From Syntrophaceae bacterium UBA6087 (lineage in GTDB: Bacteria; Desulfobacterota; Desulfomonilia; UBA1062), in assembly GCA_002448235.1 (NCBI GenBank), contig DIXF01000005.1:248001-312000 (forward strand): a stretch of 64,000 nt of DNA, read 5' to 3'. The notes beneath the pieces were generated by a model, which was given only the letters and a program-made list of their open reading frames with translations, made no database searches and had not been told where the DNA came from. A program made the position numbers and the translations under genes. Positions 1-8,899 of the stretch are shown here, one piece after another; position 1 is the stretch's first letter; every line of letters begins with the position of its first letter.

Positions 1-336
1 GTACTTCATTTTTGTGACATTCCTGAGGAGACGTCTTTAAAAGGGGCCACCGGCGTCAGCAAACGAACGCTCATCGGCAAGGACCAGTCCGCGCCGAATT
101 TTTATTTGCGCCGTTTCCGTGTCGAGCCGCTCGGCAATACGCCCAGGCACGCCCATCAGTGGGAGCACGAGATCTATGTCCTTTCCGGCAGCGGTGAAGT
201 AATGGTAGCGGGAGAAACTTCCCAACTGAACGAGGGAACAGCTGCATTCATCCCCGGGGGCGCCGATCATCAGATCCGGGCGGGAGACACACCGCTGGAG
301 TTTATCTGTATCATACCGGCGATCGAGGAAGCATAA
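1..336 (+). CDS. Cupin-domain protein, 5' end outside window
   Basis: The reading frame is open from the first base and ends with TAA at 334-336, so only the last 111 codons are seen. A cupin metal-binding motif is visible: histidines at codons 50 and 52 (HAH), then a nearby WEHE, followed about 35 residues later by a PGGADHQIRAG segment that supplies the second half of the barrel. The family is a small beta-barrel that often binds a metal; substrates cannot be read from the fold. The rhomboid gene follows after 3 bases, so the two are probably cotranscribed. The family assignment is solid and the function is unknown. Confidence 0.8.
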   Translation, partial: VLHFCDIPEETSLKGATGVSKRTLIGKDQSAPNFYLRRFRVEPLGNTPRHAHQWEHEIYVLSGSGEVMVAGETSQLNEGTAAFIPGGADHQIRAGDTPLEFICIIPAIEEA

Positions 337-339
337 CTC

Positions 340-993
340 ATGATCCCGATAAGGGATACGAGCGTATCACGAGGGTTCGCCCCTGCTACTGCGGTCATCA
401 TCCTCATTAACCTGATTGTCTTTTTTGAGGAGCTGCGGGTAGGGAACCAGATCTTCCAGCTGTTCGCCGTAAGTCCTTCAGACATTTACCGGTACCTTAC
501 CAAGGGGACAGGTAATGTGCTCGCACTACACTGGTCGATTCTGGTATCCGTGTTCATGCATGCCGGGTACATCCACCTCTTGGGCAATATGATCTTCCTC
601 TCGGTGTTCGGCCCTGCGCTAGAGAAAAAGACGGGCATCATCAGGTTTTCGCTGTTCTACCTTGCTGCCGCCTTTGTCGCTTTCTACGCTCACGCCGTAG
701 CATATCCCTCGTCCTCCATACCGGTTGTAGGAGCATCCGGAGCCATCGCAGCAGTAATGGGAGCCTACCTTGTCTTCAATCCCAAGGCAAAGATACTCAC
801 CATCATTCCGCTGCTGTTTTTCATCGAGGTAGTTGAGATCCCCTCCGTTGTCTTCATCCTGGTCTGGTTCGTCCTGCAGGGAGCGAACGGATACCTGAGC
901 ATACATACCCATACCTCCGTCGCATGGTTTTCTCATATCGGGGGCTTCATTATGGGTCTCATCGTAGGGGTCCAGATGAAATGGTTCAAGTGA
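340..993 (+). CDS. Rhomboid-family intramembrane serine protease
   Basis: A polytopic membrane protein of 217 residues. It carries the rhomboid signature: HxxxxHLLGN in an early membrane helix, the catalytic serine in GASG (about Ser133) and the catalytic histidine in the last helix (SHIGG, about His199). Rhomboids cleave transmembrane substrates inside the bilayer using a Ser-His dyad. All key residues are present and the length fits a minimal six-helix bacterial core. It starts 3 bases after the cupin gene. The substrate is not predictable from sequence. Confidence 0.9.
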   Translation: MIPIRDTSVSRGFAPATAVIILINLIVFFEELRVGNQIFQLFAVSPSDIYRYLTKGTGNVLALHWSILVSVFMHAGYIHLLGNMIFLSVFGPALEKKTGIIRFSLFYLAAAFVAFYAHAVAYPSSSIPVVGASGAIAAVMGAYLVFNPKAKILTIIPLLFFIEVVEIPSVVFILVWFVLQGANGYLSIHTHTSVAWFSHIGGFIMGLIVGVQMKWFK

Positions 994-1108
994 GCATAAT
1001 GATACTCTGCATATGTCAGAAGGGCTGTCATAAATCTTTCTCAGGCACTTCCTGTCCTCGGGACATTGTTTTTAATACATAAAATTTGGTACAAAAGGAG
1101 TATACGGG

Positions 1109-1231
1109 ATGATGGTTTTGAATTACCAATTTGTAATCAGGGTGCGTCACCGGTTAGATAAACGAAACCATCCCACGATCTCTCCAAGGCCTTTGCCACG
1201 TATATCTTCGCGACCTATGACTTTTTTGTAA
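1109..1231 (+). CDS. Possible 40-residue small protein (weak)
   Basis: A short reading frame begins at ATG 1109 behind a good Shine-Dalgarno sequence (AAAGGAG at 1094-1100, 8-base spacing) and ends with TAA at 1229-1231, just before the DivIC-like gene. The peptide is basic and rich in Arg and Pro, with no recognisable domain. It could be a leader peptide, a small protein or chance. The only support is the ribosome-binding site. Confidence 0.25.
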   Translation: MMVLNYQFVIRVRHRLDKRNHPTISPRPLPRISSRPMTFL

Positions 1232-1243
1232 AGATTCGTTTTC

Positions 1244-1612
1244 ATGCACCCGATAGAGAGTCTATGTATGAGAAAGAGTCAAATATCAGACACCATCCGG
1301 TCTCTTGTAGAGCCGCTGTCCACCATGGGAATGTCACGGGCCGCATCCTATGCATTGATCATGGTCGTTCTCCTGCTCCTGATATTTACCGTGCCCGGGG
1401 AAAAAGGCCTGATAAGGAGCTATCAGCTCAACCAGGAATTGAAGGACCTGCAGGGGCAGAACGTGGTTCTGCTCAAGAAGAATCAGGTTCTCGCCCAGGA
1501 AGCACTCATGCTGAAAGAAAACCTGGCATACATCGAGCATGTAATCATACAGGAAATGAATCTGGTCAAACCAGGAGATATTATCGTGGTTTTCAAAAAG
1601 GGAAAGAAATAA
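1244..1612 (+). CDS. Septum formation initiator (DivIC/FtsB-like) protein
   Basis: A single-pass protein of up to 122 residues: short cytoplasmic N-terminus, one transmembrane helix (about residues 35-52), then a coiled coil rich in Leu, Gln and Lys. It ends in the family motif NLVKPGDIIVVF, which matches the 'GxVKPGE' ending of DivIC/FtsB proteins. The family stabilises the FtsL-FtsQ (DivIB) divisome complex in the periplasm. ATG 1268 is an alternative start with a better purine-rich leader (GAGAG). It lies 15 bases upstream of pilM, so it may be the first gene of the pilus operon, an unusual pairing of a division-type gene with a type IV pilus operon. Confidence 0.72.
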   Translation: MHPIESLCMRKSQISDTIRSLVEPLSTMGMSRAASYALIMVVLLLLIFTVPGEKGLIRSYQLNQELKDLQGQNVVLLKKNQVLAQEALMLKENLAYIEHVIIQEMNLVKPGDIIVVFKKGKK

Positions 1613-1627
1613 TCACGGGGTGAGGGA

Positions 1628-2686
1628 ATGTTTTTCGAAAAGAAGACATTGTTAGGACTGGATATTGGGTCTCAATCGATCAAGATGGTAGACGTAGCAA
1701 AGGTCCGAGGGGGATATGAACTGAAATCCCTTGGCTTGGGACTGATTCCTGCAGAATGCATCGTCGACAAGGACATCATGGATTCGGAAACCGTCGTCGA
1801 TACGATCAAGAACTTGCGGGACAATCTCAAGATTCGTGGCAGGGGGACCGCAAGCGCCATATCCGGCCATTCCGTTATCGTAAAAAAAGCGGAATTGCCC
1901 CTGATGAGCGAATCAGAGCTGCAGGAAACACTCATGATCGAAGCTGAGCAGTACATCCCCTTCGACATCAATGATGTGTATCTCGACTCGTACATCCTTG
2001 GAGAGAGCCTGGAGAGATCCGACATGATGGATGTTCTCTTTGTGGCCTCAAAAAGGGAGCTCGTGGATGATTACGCATCTGCAGTGAGGAATGCGGGTTT
2101 AAAACCCATGCTCATGGACATCGACGTATTCGCCCTGGAAACCATGTACGAGGTGAATTACCCCGATGCCCCTGAATCGATCGTCGCCCTTGTAGATGCC
2201 GGGGCGTCTATGATCAACATCAACGTACTCAAAGACGGGATGTCGATCTTCGCACGAGACATATCCATGGGCGGCCGTCAGCTCACGGAACGGATACAGC
2301 GTGAATTCAGCGTGAGTTATGAACGGGCAGAAAATATCAAGGTGGGCTCGGACATCGAGGGCATAGATCTGGAAAAAATCAACCACATCTTCAGGATGGC
2401 GGCCGAGACCTATGTACAGGAGATCCGCAGGACGCTGGATTTCTTCCTTTCTACCATGGTGAACGAAAATATCGAACGGATCTACATGTCCGGCGGTTCC
2501 TGCAGGATACCGGGGCTGGTAACCCTGCTGGGACGTCAGATGGATATACCGGTCGAAATGGTGAATCCTTTTAATAATATCCGCTGGGACGACAAGATCT
2601 TTGATCCGGAATATATGGCCTACATCGCGCCCCAGATGGCAGTAGCTGTGGGTCTTGCTTTAAGGAGGGCCGATTACAAATGGTAA
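1628..2686 (+). CDS. pilM: Type IV pilus assembly protein PilM
   Basis: A 352-residue actin-fold ATP-binding protein. GLDIGSQSIK near the N-terminus is the phosphate-1 loop and DAGAS in the middle is the phosphate-2 loop. PilM sits on the cytoplasmic face of the inner membrane, binds the N-terminal tail of PilN and links the alignment complex to the motor. Length and motifs are normal for the family. The gene is first in the canonical order pilM-N-O-P-Q and overlaps pilN by 7 bases (ATGGTAA), indicating translational coupling. Confidence 0.95.
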   Translation: MFFEKKTLLGLDIGSQSIKMVDVAKVRGGYELKSLGLGLIPAECIVDKDIMDSETVVDTIKNLRDNLKIRGRGTASAISGHSVIVKKAELPLMSESELQETLMIEAEQYIPFDINDVYLDSYILGESLERSDMMDVLFVASKRELVDDYASAVRNAGLKPMLMDIDVFALETMYEVNYPDAPESIVALVDAGASMININVLKDGMSIFARDISMGGRQLTERIQREFSVSYERAENIKVGSDIEGIDLEKINHIFRMAAETYVQEIRRTLDFFLSTMVNENIERIYMSGGSCRIPGLVTLLGRQMDIPVEMVNPFNNIRWDDKIFDPEYMAYIAPQMAVAVGLALRRADYKW

Positions 2687-3213
2687 AGATCAACCTGCTC
2701 CCCATAAAAACGGAACTGAGGCAAAAGGCCCTTATCGAGCACGTAGTGCTCCTGTCCTTGTGCGTCGTTCTCATCTTTGTCCTTTCCTGGTTTGTGCAGA
2801 CCTCGATCACCCACAAAAAAGAGTCCCTCCAGCAAGAGATGACGAGTACGAAGCTCGAGATAGCCAAACTCACAGCTGAAGCAGGTGAAATCGAAAAGTT
2901 TAAACAGCAGAAACAGGAGCTGGAGAAAAAACTCAATGTCATTAAAGACCTGAATGCCAAAAAGTCCGGGCCAGTGGAAGTACTCGACCAGCTGAGCCTG
3001 CTCATTCCTGAGAAGGCATGGGTTACCTCGATGAATAACACCGGTAGTCAACTCGTTCTCAATGGGGTAGCGGTGGACAACCCGACAATCGCTACATTCA
3101 TGAAAAGCCTTCAGGCTTCCTCCTATTTCCAGGGGGTGGAACTCGAGTTCACCGAGAAAGAGGGCATGAATCACAAGTTTACCATCAAGTGCCAGATTAA
3201 GCTGCCGAGTTGA
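2680..3213 (+). CDS. pilN: Type IV pilus inner-membrane protein PilN
   Basis: A bitopic protein of 177 residues. The cytoplasmic tail INLLP, immediately after the start, is the known PilM-binding motif. A transmembrane helix follows (about residues 22-42), then a periplasmic coiled coil (about 45-95) and a compact ferredoxin-like domain. PilN pairs with PilO in the alignment complex that connects the PilM ring to PilP and the secretin. The start overlaps the end of pilM and pilO begins 8 bases after its stop. Confidence 0.93.
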   Translation: MVKINLLPIKTELRQKALIEHVVLLSLCVVLIFVLSWFVQTSITHKKESLQQEMTSTKLEIAKLTAEAGEIEKFKQQKQELEKKLNVIKDLNAKKSGPVEVLDQLSLLIPEKAWVTSMNNTGSQLVLNGVAVDNPTIATFMKSLQASSYFQGVELEFTEKEGMNHKFTIKCQIKLPS

Positions 3214-3221
3214 GGTGATAT

Positions 3222-3842
3222 ATGAACCCTATAGATTTCATACTAAAACAAAAACCGGCCATAAAGATACTCGCCCTCGTTCTCATCCTCGGGGCTATCC
3301 TGGGGGTGTACTGGCAGATCTTCTACAAACCTGTAGTGGCGGAAATCCAGCTCATTGAACCGGAGCTCAACAAGCTGAAAGCCGAGCTTTCGCAGAAAAG
3401 GGATATCGTAAAAGAAAAGCCCAGATATGAGGCCGAGCTCGAACAGACAAGGGCAGAGCTCCACATTGCATTGAAACAGCTGCCGAACAAGAGCGAGATC
3501 CCCTCGCTGCTGGAAAACATTTCCTCACTGGGGATGTCCGCCGGACTGCAGTTCAAGCTCTTCAAGCCCAGAGGCGAGGTCCCGAAAAATTTCTATGCGG
3601 AAATACCGGTGGATATCAAGGTCGAAGGGCGGTACCGGGATATAGTCTCTTTCTTCGACGAAGTCTCGAAGATGCCGAGAATCGTAAACATCTCCGATAT
3701 ATCGATGCAGAACATCACGAAAAGCGGCACAGGGCAGATTTATCTGGGCACTTCCTGCAGTGCTACAACGTATAAATTCATCGAAGAGCCGGAAACGCCG
3801 GCCGAGACGGCAAAACCAAATGATAAAGGGAACGCAAAATGA
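3222..3842 (+). CDS. pilO: Type IV pilus inner-membrane protein PilO
   Basis: A bitopic protein of 206 residues: one transmembrane helix (about 14-33), a periplasmic coiled coil (about 40-90) and a C-terminal ferredoxin-like domain. It has the same architecture as PilN, with which it forms heterodimers. The ATG at 3222 follows a GAGGTGAT ribosome-binding site. The stop overlaps the start of pilP by 4 bases (ATGA), so translation is coupled. Length and gene order are typical. Confidence 0.92.
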   Translation: MNPIDFILKQKPAIKILALVLILGAILGVYWQIFYKPVVAEIQLIEPELNKLKAELSQKRDIVKEKPRYEAELEQTRAELHIALKQLPNKSEIPSLLENISSLGMSAGLQFKLFKPRGEVPKNFYAEIPVDIKVEGRYRDIVSFFDEVSKMPRIVNISDISMQNITKSGTGQIYLGTSCSATTYKFIEEPETPAETAKPNDKGNAK

Positions 3843-4360
3843 AAGGGTATCTATCCGTACTTATCATAATCATGTCGGTAGCTGTCGTTTCATGCTCAAA
3901 GGGTAATAACCAGTCCCAGTCCGACCCGGGAGCCTCTCCCAAGGCGGGTGTCGCAAAACAGGAAAAAGTGACACCCGTAACGGCGCCGGTGGATCAGAAG
4001 AAGCCCGAATACCAGGTAATCGGGATAAGGGATCCCTTCCATCCGTTTTTGACCTCACTGGCGAGCGATGACGAAGCGAAGAAAGGCATTATCGATCCTC
4101 TCCAGAGGATCTCCCTTTCCCAGGTCGGGATTGTAGGCGTTATACTCGGGCATGAAAAACGGGCACTCATCCAGGAGTCATCAGGAATGGGCTATATCAT
4201 CAAAGAAGGAAGCCTCGTGGGAGAGAACTCGGGGATTGTGACCGGGATTTCAGCCGATGGGGTCACCATAAAACAACATTTCAAAGACTACATGGGGCGC
4301 GTTAATACACGGGAAATAGTATTGTCGCTCAAGAAGGAAGAGGGGGTAACCGGAAAATGA
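3839..4360 (+). CDS. pilP: Type IV pilus lipoprotein PilP
   Basis: A lipoprotein of 173 residues with a clear signal and lipobox (VVSC, Cys19), then a Pro/Lys-rich linker and a C-terminal beta-sandwich (about residues 85-165). The IRDPFHPF motif before the domain is typical of PilP. PilP links the PilN/PilO dimer to the N-domains of the secretin PilQ. It overlaps pilO and pilQ by 4 bases each. Confidence 0.92.
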   Translation: MKGYLSVLIIIMSVAVVSCSKGNNQSQSDPGASPKAGVAKQEKVTPVTAPVDQKKPEYQVIGIRDPFHPFLTSLASDDEAKKGIIDPLQRISLSQVGIVGVILGHEKRALIQESSGMGYIIKEGSLVGENSGIVTGISADGVTIKQHFKDYMGRVNTREIVLSLKKEEGVTGK

Positions 4361-6201
4361 ACAAGCGAATCATCCATACTGTAATAATCGGCCTATTGTT
4401 GATGCCCGCATGTGGGTTTGGGCTGACAATACAGAGCGTTGATTTCATGACGGTCGAGAATAAATCAAGGCTCCAGATCGGTCTCGACGGGAAAGCCGCC
4501 TTTGACGTGACACGCGCCGGAGACAAGCTTATACTCAGAATCGATAACGCGAAAATACCCAAGCATCTTGCGCGCCCCTTCATCACATCGGAGTTCGAAA
4601 CCGCTGTCAAGGAATTCCTCCCGAAGCAGAAGGGGAAGGATGTCCTCATTGATGTGTCCATGAAAAAGATCGTCCCATACTTCGTGTCCCAGGATAAAAC
4701 TATCCTTATCATGGATTTCGATATCCCCGACTGGGCACGGAAGGCAAATCAAGATGCAAAAGGGCAGAACGTAACCGTCCAGCAGGCAAGTTCGGTCAAA
4801 CAGGAGGCCCTGTTCACGGGCAAAGAGAAACAGATCCCTTCGCAGGCAAAGGGTGCTTTTGCAAAACAAGAAGACTTCGTCAACGATCCGAGCAGGGAGC
4901 CCAGATACATCGGAGAGCGTATAACGCTCGATTTCCAGAACGCGGATATTCACAATGTCTTGAGGATAATTGCCGATGTGAGCGGCCTCAATATCGTTAC
5001 CTCGGATGAAGTCAAAGGCAACATCACGATACGTCTCAAAGACGTCCCCTGGGACCAGGCACTAGATGTGGTCCTTGAAAGCAAGGATCTCGGAAAAATG
5101 GAAGTGGGGAATGTGGTGAGGATCGATGCCGCAGATAAAATTAAAAAGGCCCAGGAGAGGAAGCTCGAATCCCAAAAAACAGAGGAGCAGCTGGAGCCTC
5201 TCGTCACCTCCGTCATACCGGTCAATTTTGCAAAGGCCTCCGACATCGCAAAAACGATCAAAGGCAAGGAAGTCGGCCTGGTTTCCGACCGGGGAAGCAT
5301 TACGGCCGAAGACAGGACAAACGTCCTCATCGTGAAAGATATCAAGAAAAACGTCGATGACGTCAATGCCATGATCAGACGGCTCGACAAGGCAACGCCG
5401 CAGGTGCTCATCTCTGCACGTATCGTACAGGCAGACGATGATTTCACCAGAGGCTTGGGCGTCCAGTGGGGAGGCTCCTGGAGGAACCAGTCTGACAGGA
5501 CGCATTTCGGTCTTACAGGCGTCAATACCGGAGCAGCAACTAATCTCTTCAGCACAACGGCCACACCGGGCGGCAGCCCTACCTGGTCAACAACGAACCT
5601 TCCAAGCCCGTCCATGGCGGTCAATTTCCCCACCAACCAGGCGGCAGGATTCGGAATATCTATCGGAAGGCTTGCAGGGTCAGCGCTTGATCTCGATCTC
5701 AGGCTGGATATCGGCGAGTCCATAGGTAATGCAGAGGTAATTGCTCGGCCGAAGATCGTCACCATGGACAACAAAAAGGCTACGATCCGCCAGGGCGAGA
5801 AGTATCCTTACATTGTAAGGGACAATGACGGAGAGCTCTCCACCGAACTCAAGGACATCGAGCTGGTTCTGGAAGTAACCCCGCGCATTGCCTTTGACGG
5901 CAGCGTCAACATGGAGATCTCGGTCAAGAGAAACGCGCTCGGTTCCATCAAAAACTCTCTGGGAGACCCGAGTATCTCCTCCCGTGAGGCACAGACAGAG
6001 GTGCTCGTGAGGAACGGGGAGACCTCGGTCATCGGCGGAATCATCGAAGAAGAGATCCGGCAGAATACAAACCAGGTACCCTTCCTCGGAAGGCTGCCTG
6101 TCGTGGGATTCCTCTTCAGAGGGAAAACTATCGACAAATCAAAGAAAGAGCTTCTGATCTTCATCACGCCCCAGGTTCTGGAACCGGTGGCAATGAAATA
6201 A
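4357..6201 (+). CDS. pilQ: Type IV pilus secretin PilQ
   Basis: An outer-membrane secretin of 614 residues. In order: signal peptide (about 1-22), an AMIN domain (about 25-120), a linker, secretin/TonB-short N-terminal and N1-type domains (about 190-345), and the C-terminal secretin barrel (about 430-610). The barrel contains the conserved stretch VPFLGRLPVVGFLFR near residue 575. Only one AMIN domain is seen, whereas some homologues have two or more. PilQ forms the gated channel through which the pilus fibre passes. A long hairpin follows the stop, so the operon probably ends here. Confidence 0.94.
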   Translation: MNKRIIHTVIIGLLLMPACGFGLTIQSVDFMTVENKSRLQIGLDGKAAFDVTRAGDKLILRIDNAKIPKHLARPFITSEFETAVKEFLPKQKGKDVLIDVSMKKIVPYFVSQDKTILIMDFDIPDWARKANQDAKGQNVTVQQASSVKQEALFTGKEKQIPSQAKGAFAKQEDFVNDPSREPRYIGERITLDFQNADIHNVLRIIADVSGLNIVTSDEVKGNITIRLKDVPWDQALDVVLESKDLGKMEVGNVVRIDAADKIKKAQERKLESQKTEEQLEPLVTSVIPVNFAKASDIAKTIKGKEVGLVSDRGSITAEDRTNVLIVKDIKKNVDDVNAMIRRLDKATPQVLISARIVQADDDFTRGLGVQWGGSWRNQSDRTHFGLTGVNTGAATNLFSTTATPGGSPTWSTTNLPSPSMAVNFPTNQAAGFGISIGRLAGSALDLDLRLDIGESIGNAEVIARPKIVTMDNKKATIRQGEKYPYIVRDNDGELSTELKDIELVLEVTPRIAFDGSVNMEISVKRNALGSIKNSLGDPSISSREAQTEVLVRNGETSVIGGIIEEEIRQNTNQVPFLGRLPVVGFLFRGKTIDKSKKELLIFITPQVLEPVAMK

Positions 6202-6210
6202 CAAAACGTG

Positions 6211-6255
6211 CAGCATTCATCGTGCCCCTCCGGAAAGGGGGCGCGATGAATGCTG
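6211..6255 (+). terminator. Long perfect hairpin after pilQ
   Basis: Two perfect 12-base arms (6211-6222 and 6244-6255) enclose an inner G-CCCC/GGGG-C stem, giving one extended hairpin starting 9 bases after the pilQ stop. There is no U-tract on either side, so it is not a classical intrinsic terminator. It may end or stabilise the pil mRNA. Confidence 0.55.
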
Positions 6256-6380
6256 AATCTCAACAGGAAAACCTTCCCTCTTCCCGCTCACAGGTCGAAA
6301 GATTTCTCACATCTTTTCGTAATCATCAAGTATTCTCCCCTTATGGGACACCTTTGGTTTTCCGTGTAAGGAGATCCGCA

Positions 6381-6410
6381 TTGACAGAACTGCTTTATAA
6401 TTACTATATG
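6381..6410 (+). promoter_or_regulatory. Candidate sigma-70 promoter for the yfgM-like/ftsH operon
   Basis: A perfect -35 TTGACA (6381-6386) is followed after 18 bases by a -10-like TATATG (6405-6410). It lies about 30 bases upstream of the TPR gene start, which has a GAGGAG ribosome-binding site at 6428-6433. Confidence 0.45.
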
Positions 6411-6441
6411 GTATTTAACTTTATCGTGAGGAGAATTATGT

Positions 6442-7095
6442 ATGGCAAAGGCTTCGAGGAAAGACCTGCTCAATGCCCAGGATGAATTCATAACAACCAC
6501 CAGTTCCGCAGCTAAGTGGGTCAAGGAGAACCCGTTGCGGTTTGCAGTCATGGCAGCCATCGTATTCGTTGTCTTTGCAAGCTCCATAGGGTTCTATCAT
6601 TGGAAAACGAGCAGGGAAAGCTCTGCCATGATCGCGTACAGCAATGCAGCAAACAGTTCCCAGCTTACCCTGGATGTTATTCAGAGATATTCCGACACCA
6701 AGGCTGCCAAGCTCGCGAGATTGAGGCTTGCCCAAATGGCTTATAGTGAGAAAGATTTTACCATGGCTTTAGATTATGCACAGAAATTCGTAAACGGCTG
6801 GGGCCGGGAAGATACCTTCCATTGGCAGGGAGTAATGATCATGGCAGCCACGTACATGGACCAGCAGGATTTCGAGAAGGCGATGCCTTTGCTTGAAGAC
6901 TGTATAAAAAAATCACCTGAAAACATAAAAGACCACGCCCTCTTCTTTAAATCACAGGCGTTGCTTGCACTCGGCAAAAACGAAGAAGCAAGAAAAGCTC
7001 TTGTTCAGATTTCAGAAAATTACCGGGATGTAGCGGCACCGACTCTCGCGTCTCTGGAAATGCGCCAAGGAGTAACAGTTGATGCAAAACAGTAA
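6442..7095 (+). CDS. YfgM-like TPR membrane protein
   Basis: A 217-residue protein with a short basic cytoplasmic tail, one transmembrane helix (about residues 31-52) and a periplasmic region of tetratricopeptide-type helical repeats. The arrangement matches TPR_21/YfgM-type proteins, which in E. coli associate with the SecYEG translocon and the chaperone PpiD. That assignment rests on architecture, not on a diagnostic motif. The start is fixed by a GAGGAG site 8 bases upstream. The 3' end overlaps ftsH, which suits a role in membrane protein handling or quality control. Confidence 0.65.
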   Translation: MAKASRKDLLNAQDEFITTTSSAAKWVKENPLRFAVMAAIVFVVFASSIGFYHWKTSRESSAMIAYSNAANSSQLTLDVIQRYSDTKAAKLARLRLAQMAYSEKDFTMALDYAQKFVNGWGREDTFHWQGVMIMAATYMDQQDFEKAMPLLEDCIKKSPENIKDHALFFKSQALLALGKNEEARKALVQISENYRDVAAPTLASLEMRQGVTVDAKQ

Positions 7096-8899
7096 ATCCC
7101 CAAAGAGCGGGAACGGTATGATCAAAAATATCGCACTGTGGGTAGTCATAGCGCTTATTATGGTCATGCTCTTCCATCTCTTCAATAAACCTACGACCGA
7201 AGCAACAGCCCTGCCCTTCAGTCAGTTTCTCGAAACGCTGGACAAGGGGGAAGTGAAAGAGGTCGTGATTCAGGGCAATGGCATTAAAGGAAAGATGAGA
7301 AACGGCGCCTCGTTCGAGACCTACGCCCCGGACGACCCCAAGCTCGTTGAACGGCTCATGGAGAAGAACGTTCTCATCTCGGCAAAGCCCAGTGATGATT
7401 CTCCCTGGTATATGTCCGTTCTCATCTCCTGGATACCCATGCTGCTCCTCATCGGGGTATGGATCCTGTTCATGCGTCAGATGCAGGCGGGAGGCACCAA
7501 GGCCATGAGCTTCGGCCGGAGCCGCGCCAAACTGATGACCCAGGACAAGATCAAAGTGACCTTTGCCGATGTGGCAGGGGTAAACGAGGCCAAGGAAGAG
7601 CTGGAAGAAATCATTGAATTCCTGAAAGAACCGAAACGCTTCACTTCGCTTGGAGGAAGGATCCCCAAGGGAGTGCTTCTCCTCGGGCCCCCGGGCACGG
7701 GAAAAACCTTGCTGGCAAAGGCTGTTGCCGGCGAAGCAGCGGTGCCTTTCTTCAGCATGTCGGGCTCTGATTTTGTCGAAATGTTTGTCGGTGTCGGCGC
7801 GTCAAGGGTCAGAGATCTCTTCGCTCAAGGCAAACAGCATGCACCCTGCATCATATTTATCGATGAGATCGATGCCGTCGGCAGGCATAGAGGGGCAGGA
7901 TTGGGCGGCGGCCATGATGAGAGGGAGCAGACGCTCAATCAGCTCCTGGTGGAAATGGACGGCTTCGAGTCGAACGAGGGAGTCATCCTCATGGCTGCCA
8001 CGAACAGGCCGGATGTACTCGACCCTGCGCTGATGCGACCCGGAAGATTCGACCGGCAGGTCGTTGTGGCGAGCCCTGACGTGAAAGGGAGGGAAGGAAT
8101 CCTGAAAGTGCATACCCGGAATATCCCCCTTGCCGATGACGTGGACCTGCGCATCCTTGCAAAAGCAACCCCGGGTTTTTCCGGAGCAGATCTTTCCAAT
8201 CTGGTAAACGAAGGGGCTCTACTTGCTGCCCGGAAGAAACGCATCAGTGTCTGCATGGACGACTTTGAAATGGCGAAAGACAAAGTACTCATGGGTGTGG
8301 AACGCAAGAGCATGGTCATCTCGGAAGAAGAAAAGAATGCTACGGCATACCATGAGGCAGGCCATGCACTGGTTGCAAAAAAATTGCCCAATGCAGACCC
8401 TGTTTACAAGGTAAGCATCATCCCGAGAGGAAGGGCCATGGGCGTCACACAGCAGCTCCCCATAGACGACAGACACACCTACAAGAAGGATTATCTCATC
8501 GCCACCATCTCGGTACTCATGGGAGGAAGAGTGGCAGAAGAGCAGGTCCTTGGCTGTCTCACTACCGGTGCCGGAAACGATATCGAACGTGCATCGGATA
8601 TGGCGCGCCACATGGTGACGGAATGGGGCATGAGCTCTCTGGGGCCATTGAGCTTCGGCAGGGTTGAGCAGGAGATGTTTTTAGGGCGGGAAATATCCAA
8701 ACGCGTCGACTACAGCGAATTGACTGCCCAGAAAATCGATGAAGAGATCAAGCTGATCATCATGGATTGCTATAACAACACCAGCCAGATCATCAAAGAA
8801 AACATCGATATTCTCCATAAGATAGCCAAACGCTTGCTTGAGAAAGAGGTTATCGATGGCTTTGAGATCGACAAAATCATCGAGGAAGGGATTGCTTAG
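7082..8899 (+). CDS. ftsH: ATP-dependent zinc metalloprotease FtsH
   Basis: An essential membrane-anchored AAA+ protease of 605 residues that degrades misassembled membrane proteins and regulators. In order: N-terminal transmembrane helix, a periplasmic domain, a second helix (about 115-135), the AAA module with Walker A GPPGTGKT (about 202-209), Walker B FIDEID and the second region of homology (NRPDVLDPALMRPGRFDR), then the M41 peptidase domain with HEAGH (about 424-428). All catalytic elements are intact. ATG 7082 lies inside the end of the preceding gene, so the two are coupled. A TTG one codon upstream is an alternative start. Confidence 0.97.
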   Translation: MQNSKSPKSGNGMIKNIALWVVIALIMVMLFHLFNKPTTEATALPFSQFLETLDKGEVKEVVIQGNGIKGKMRNGASFETYAPDDPKLVERLMEKNVLISAKPSDDSPWYMSVLISWIPMLLLIGVWILFMRQMQAGGTKAMSFGRSRAKLMTQDKIKVTFADVAGVNEAKEELEEIIEFLKEPKRFTSLGGRIPKGVLLLGPPGTGKTLLAKAVAGEAAVPFFSMSGSDFVEMFVGVGASRVRDLFAQGKQHAPCIIFIDEIDAVGRHRGAGLGGGHDEREQTLNQLLVEMDGFESNEGVILMAATNRPDVLDPALMRPGRFDRQVVVASPDVKGREGILKVHTRNIPLADDVDLRILAKATPGFSGADLSNLVNEGALLAARKKRISVCMDDFEMAKDKVLMGVERKSMVISEEEKNATAYHEAGHALVAKKLPNADPVYKVSIIPRGRAMGVTQQLPIDDRHTYKKDYLIATISVLMGGRVAEEQVLGCLTTGAGNDIERASDMARHMVTEWGMSSLGPLSFGRVEQEMFLGREISKRVDYSELTAQKIDEEIKLIIMDCYNNTSQIIKENIDILHKIAKRLLEKEVIDGFEIDKIIEEGIA

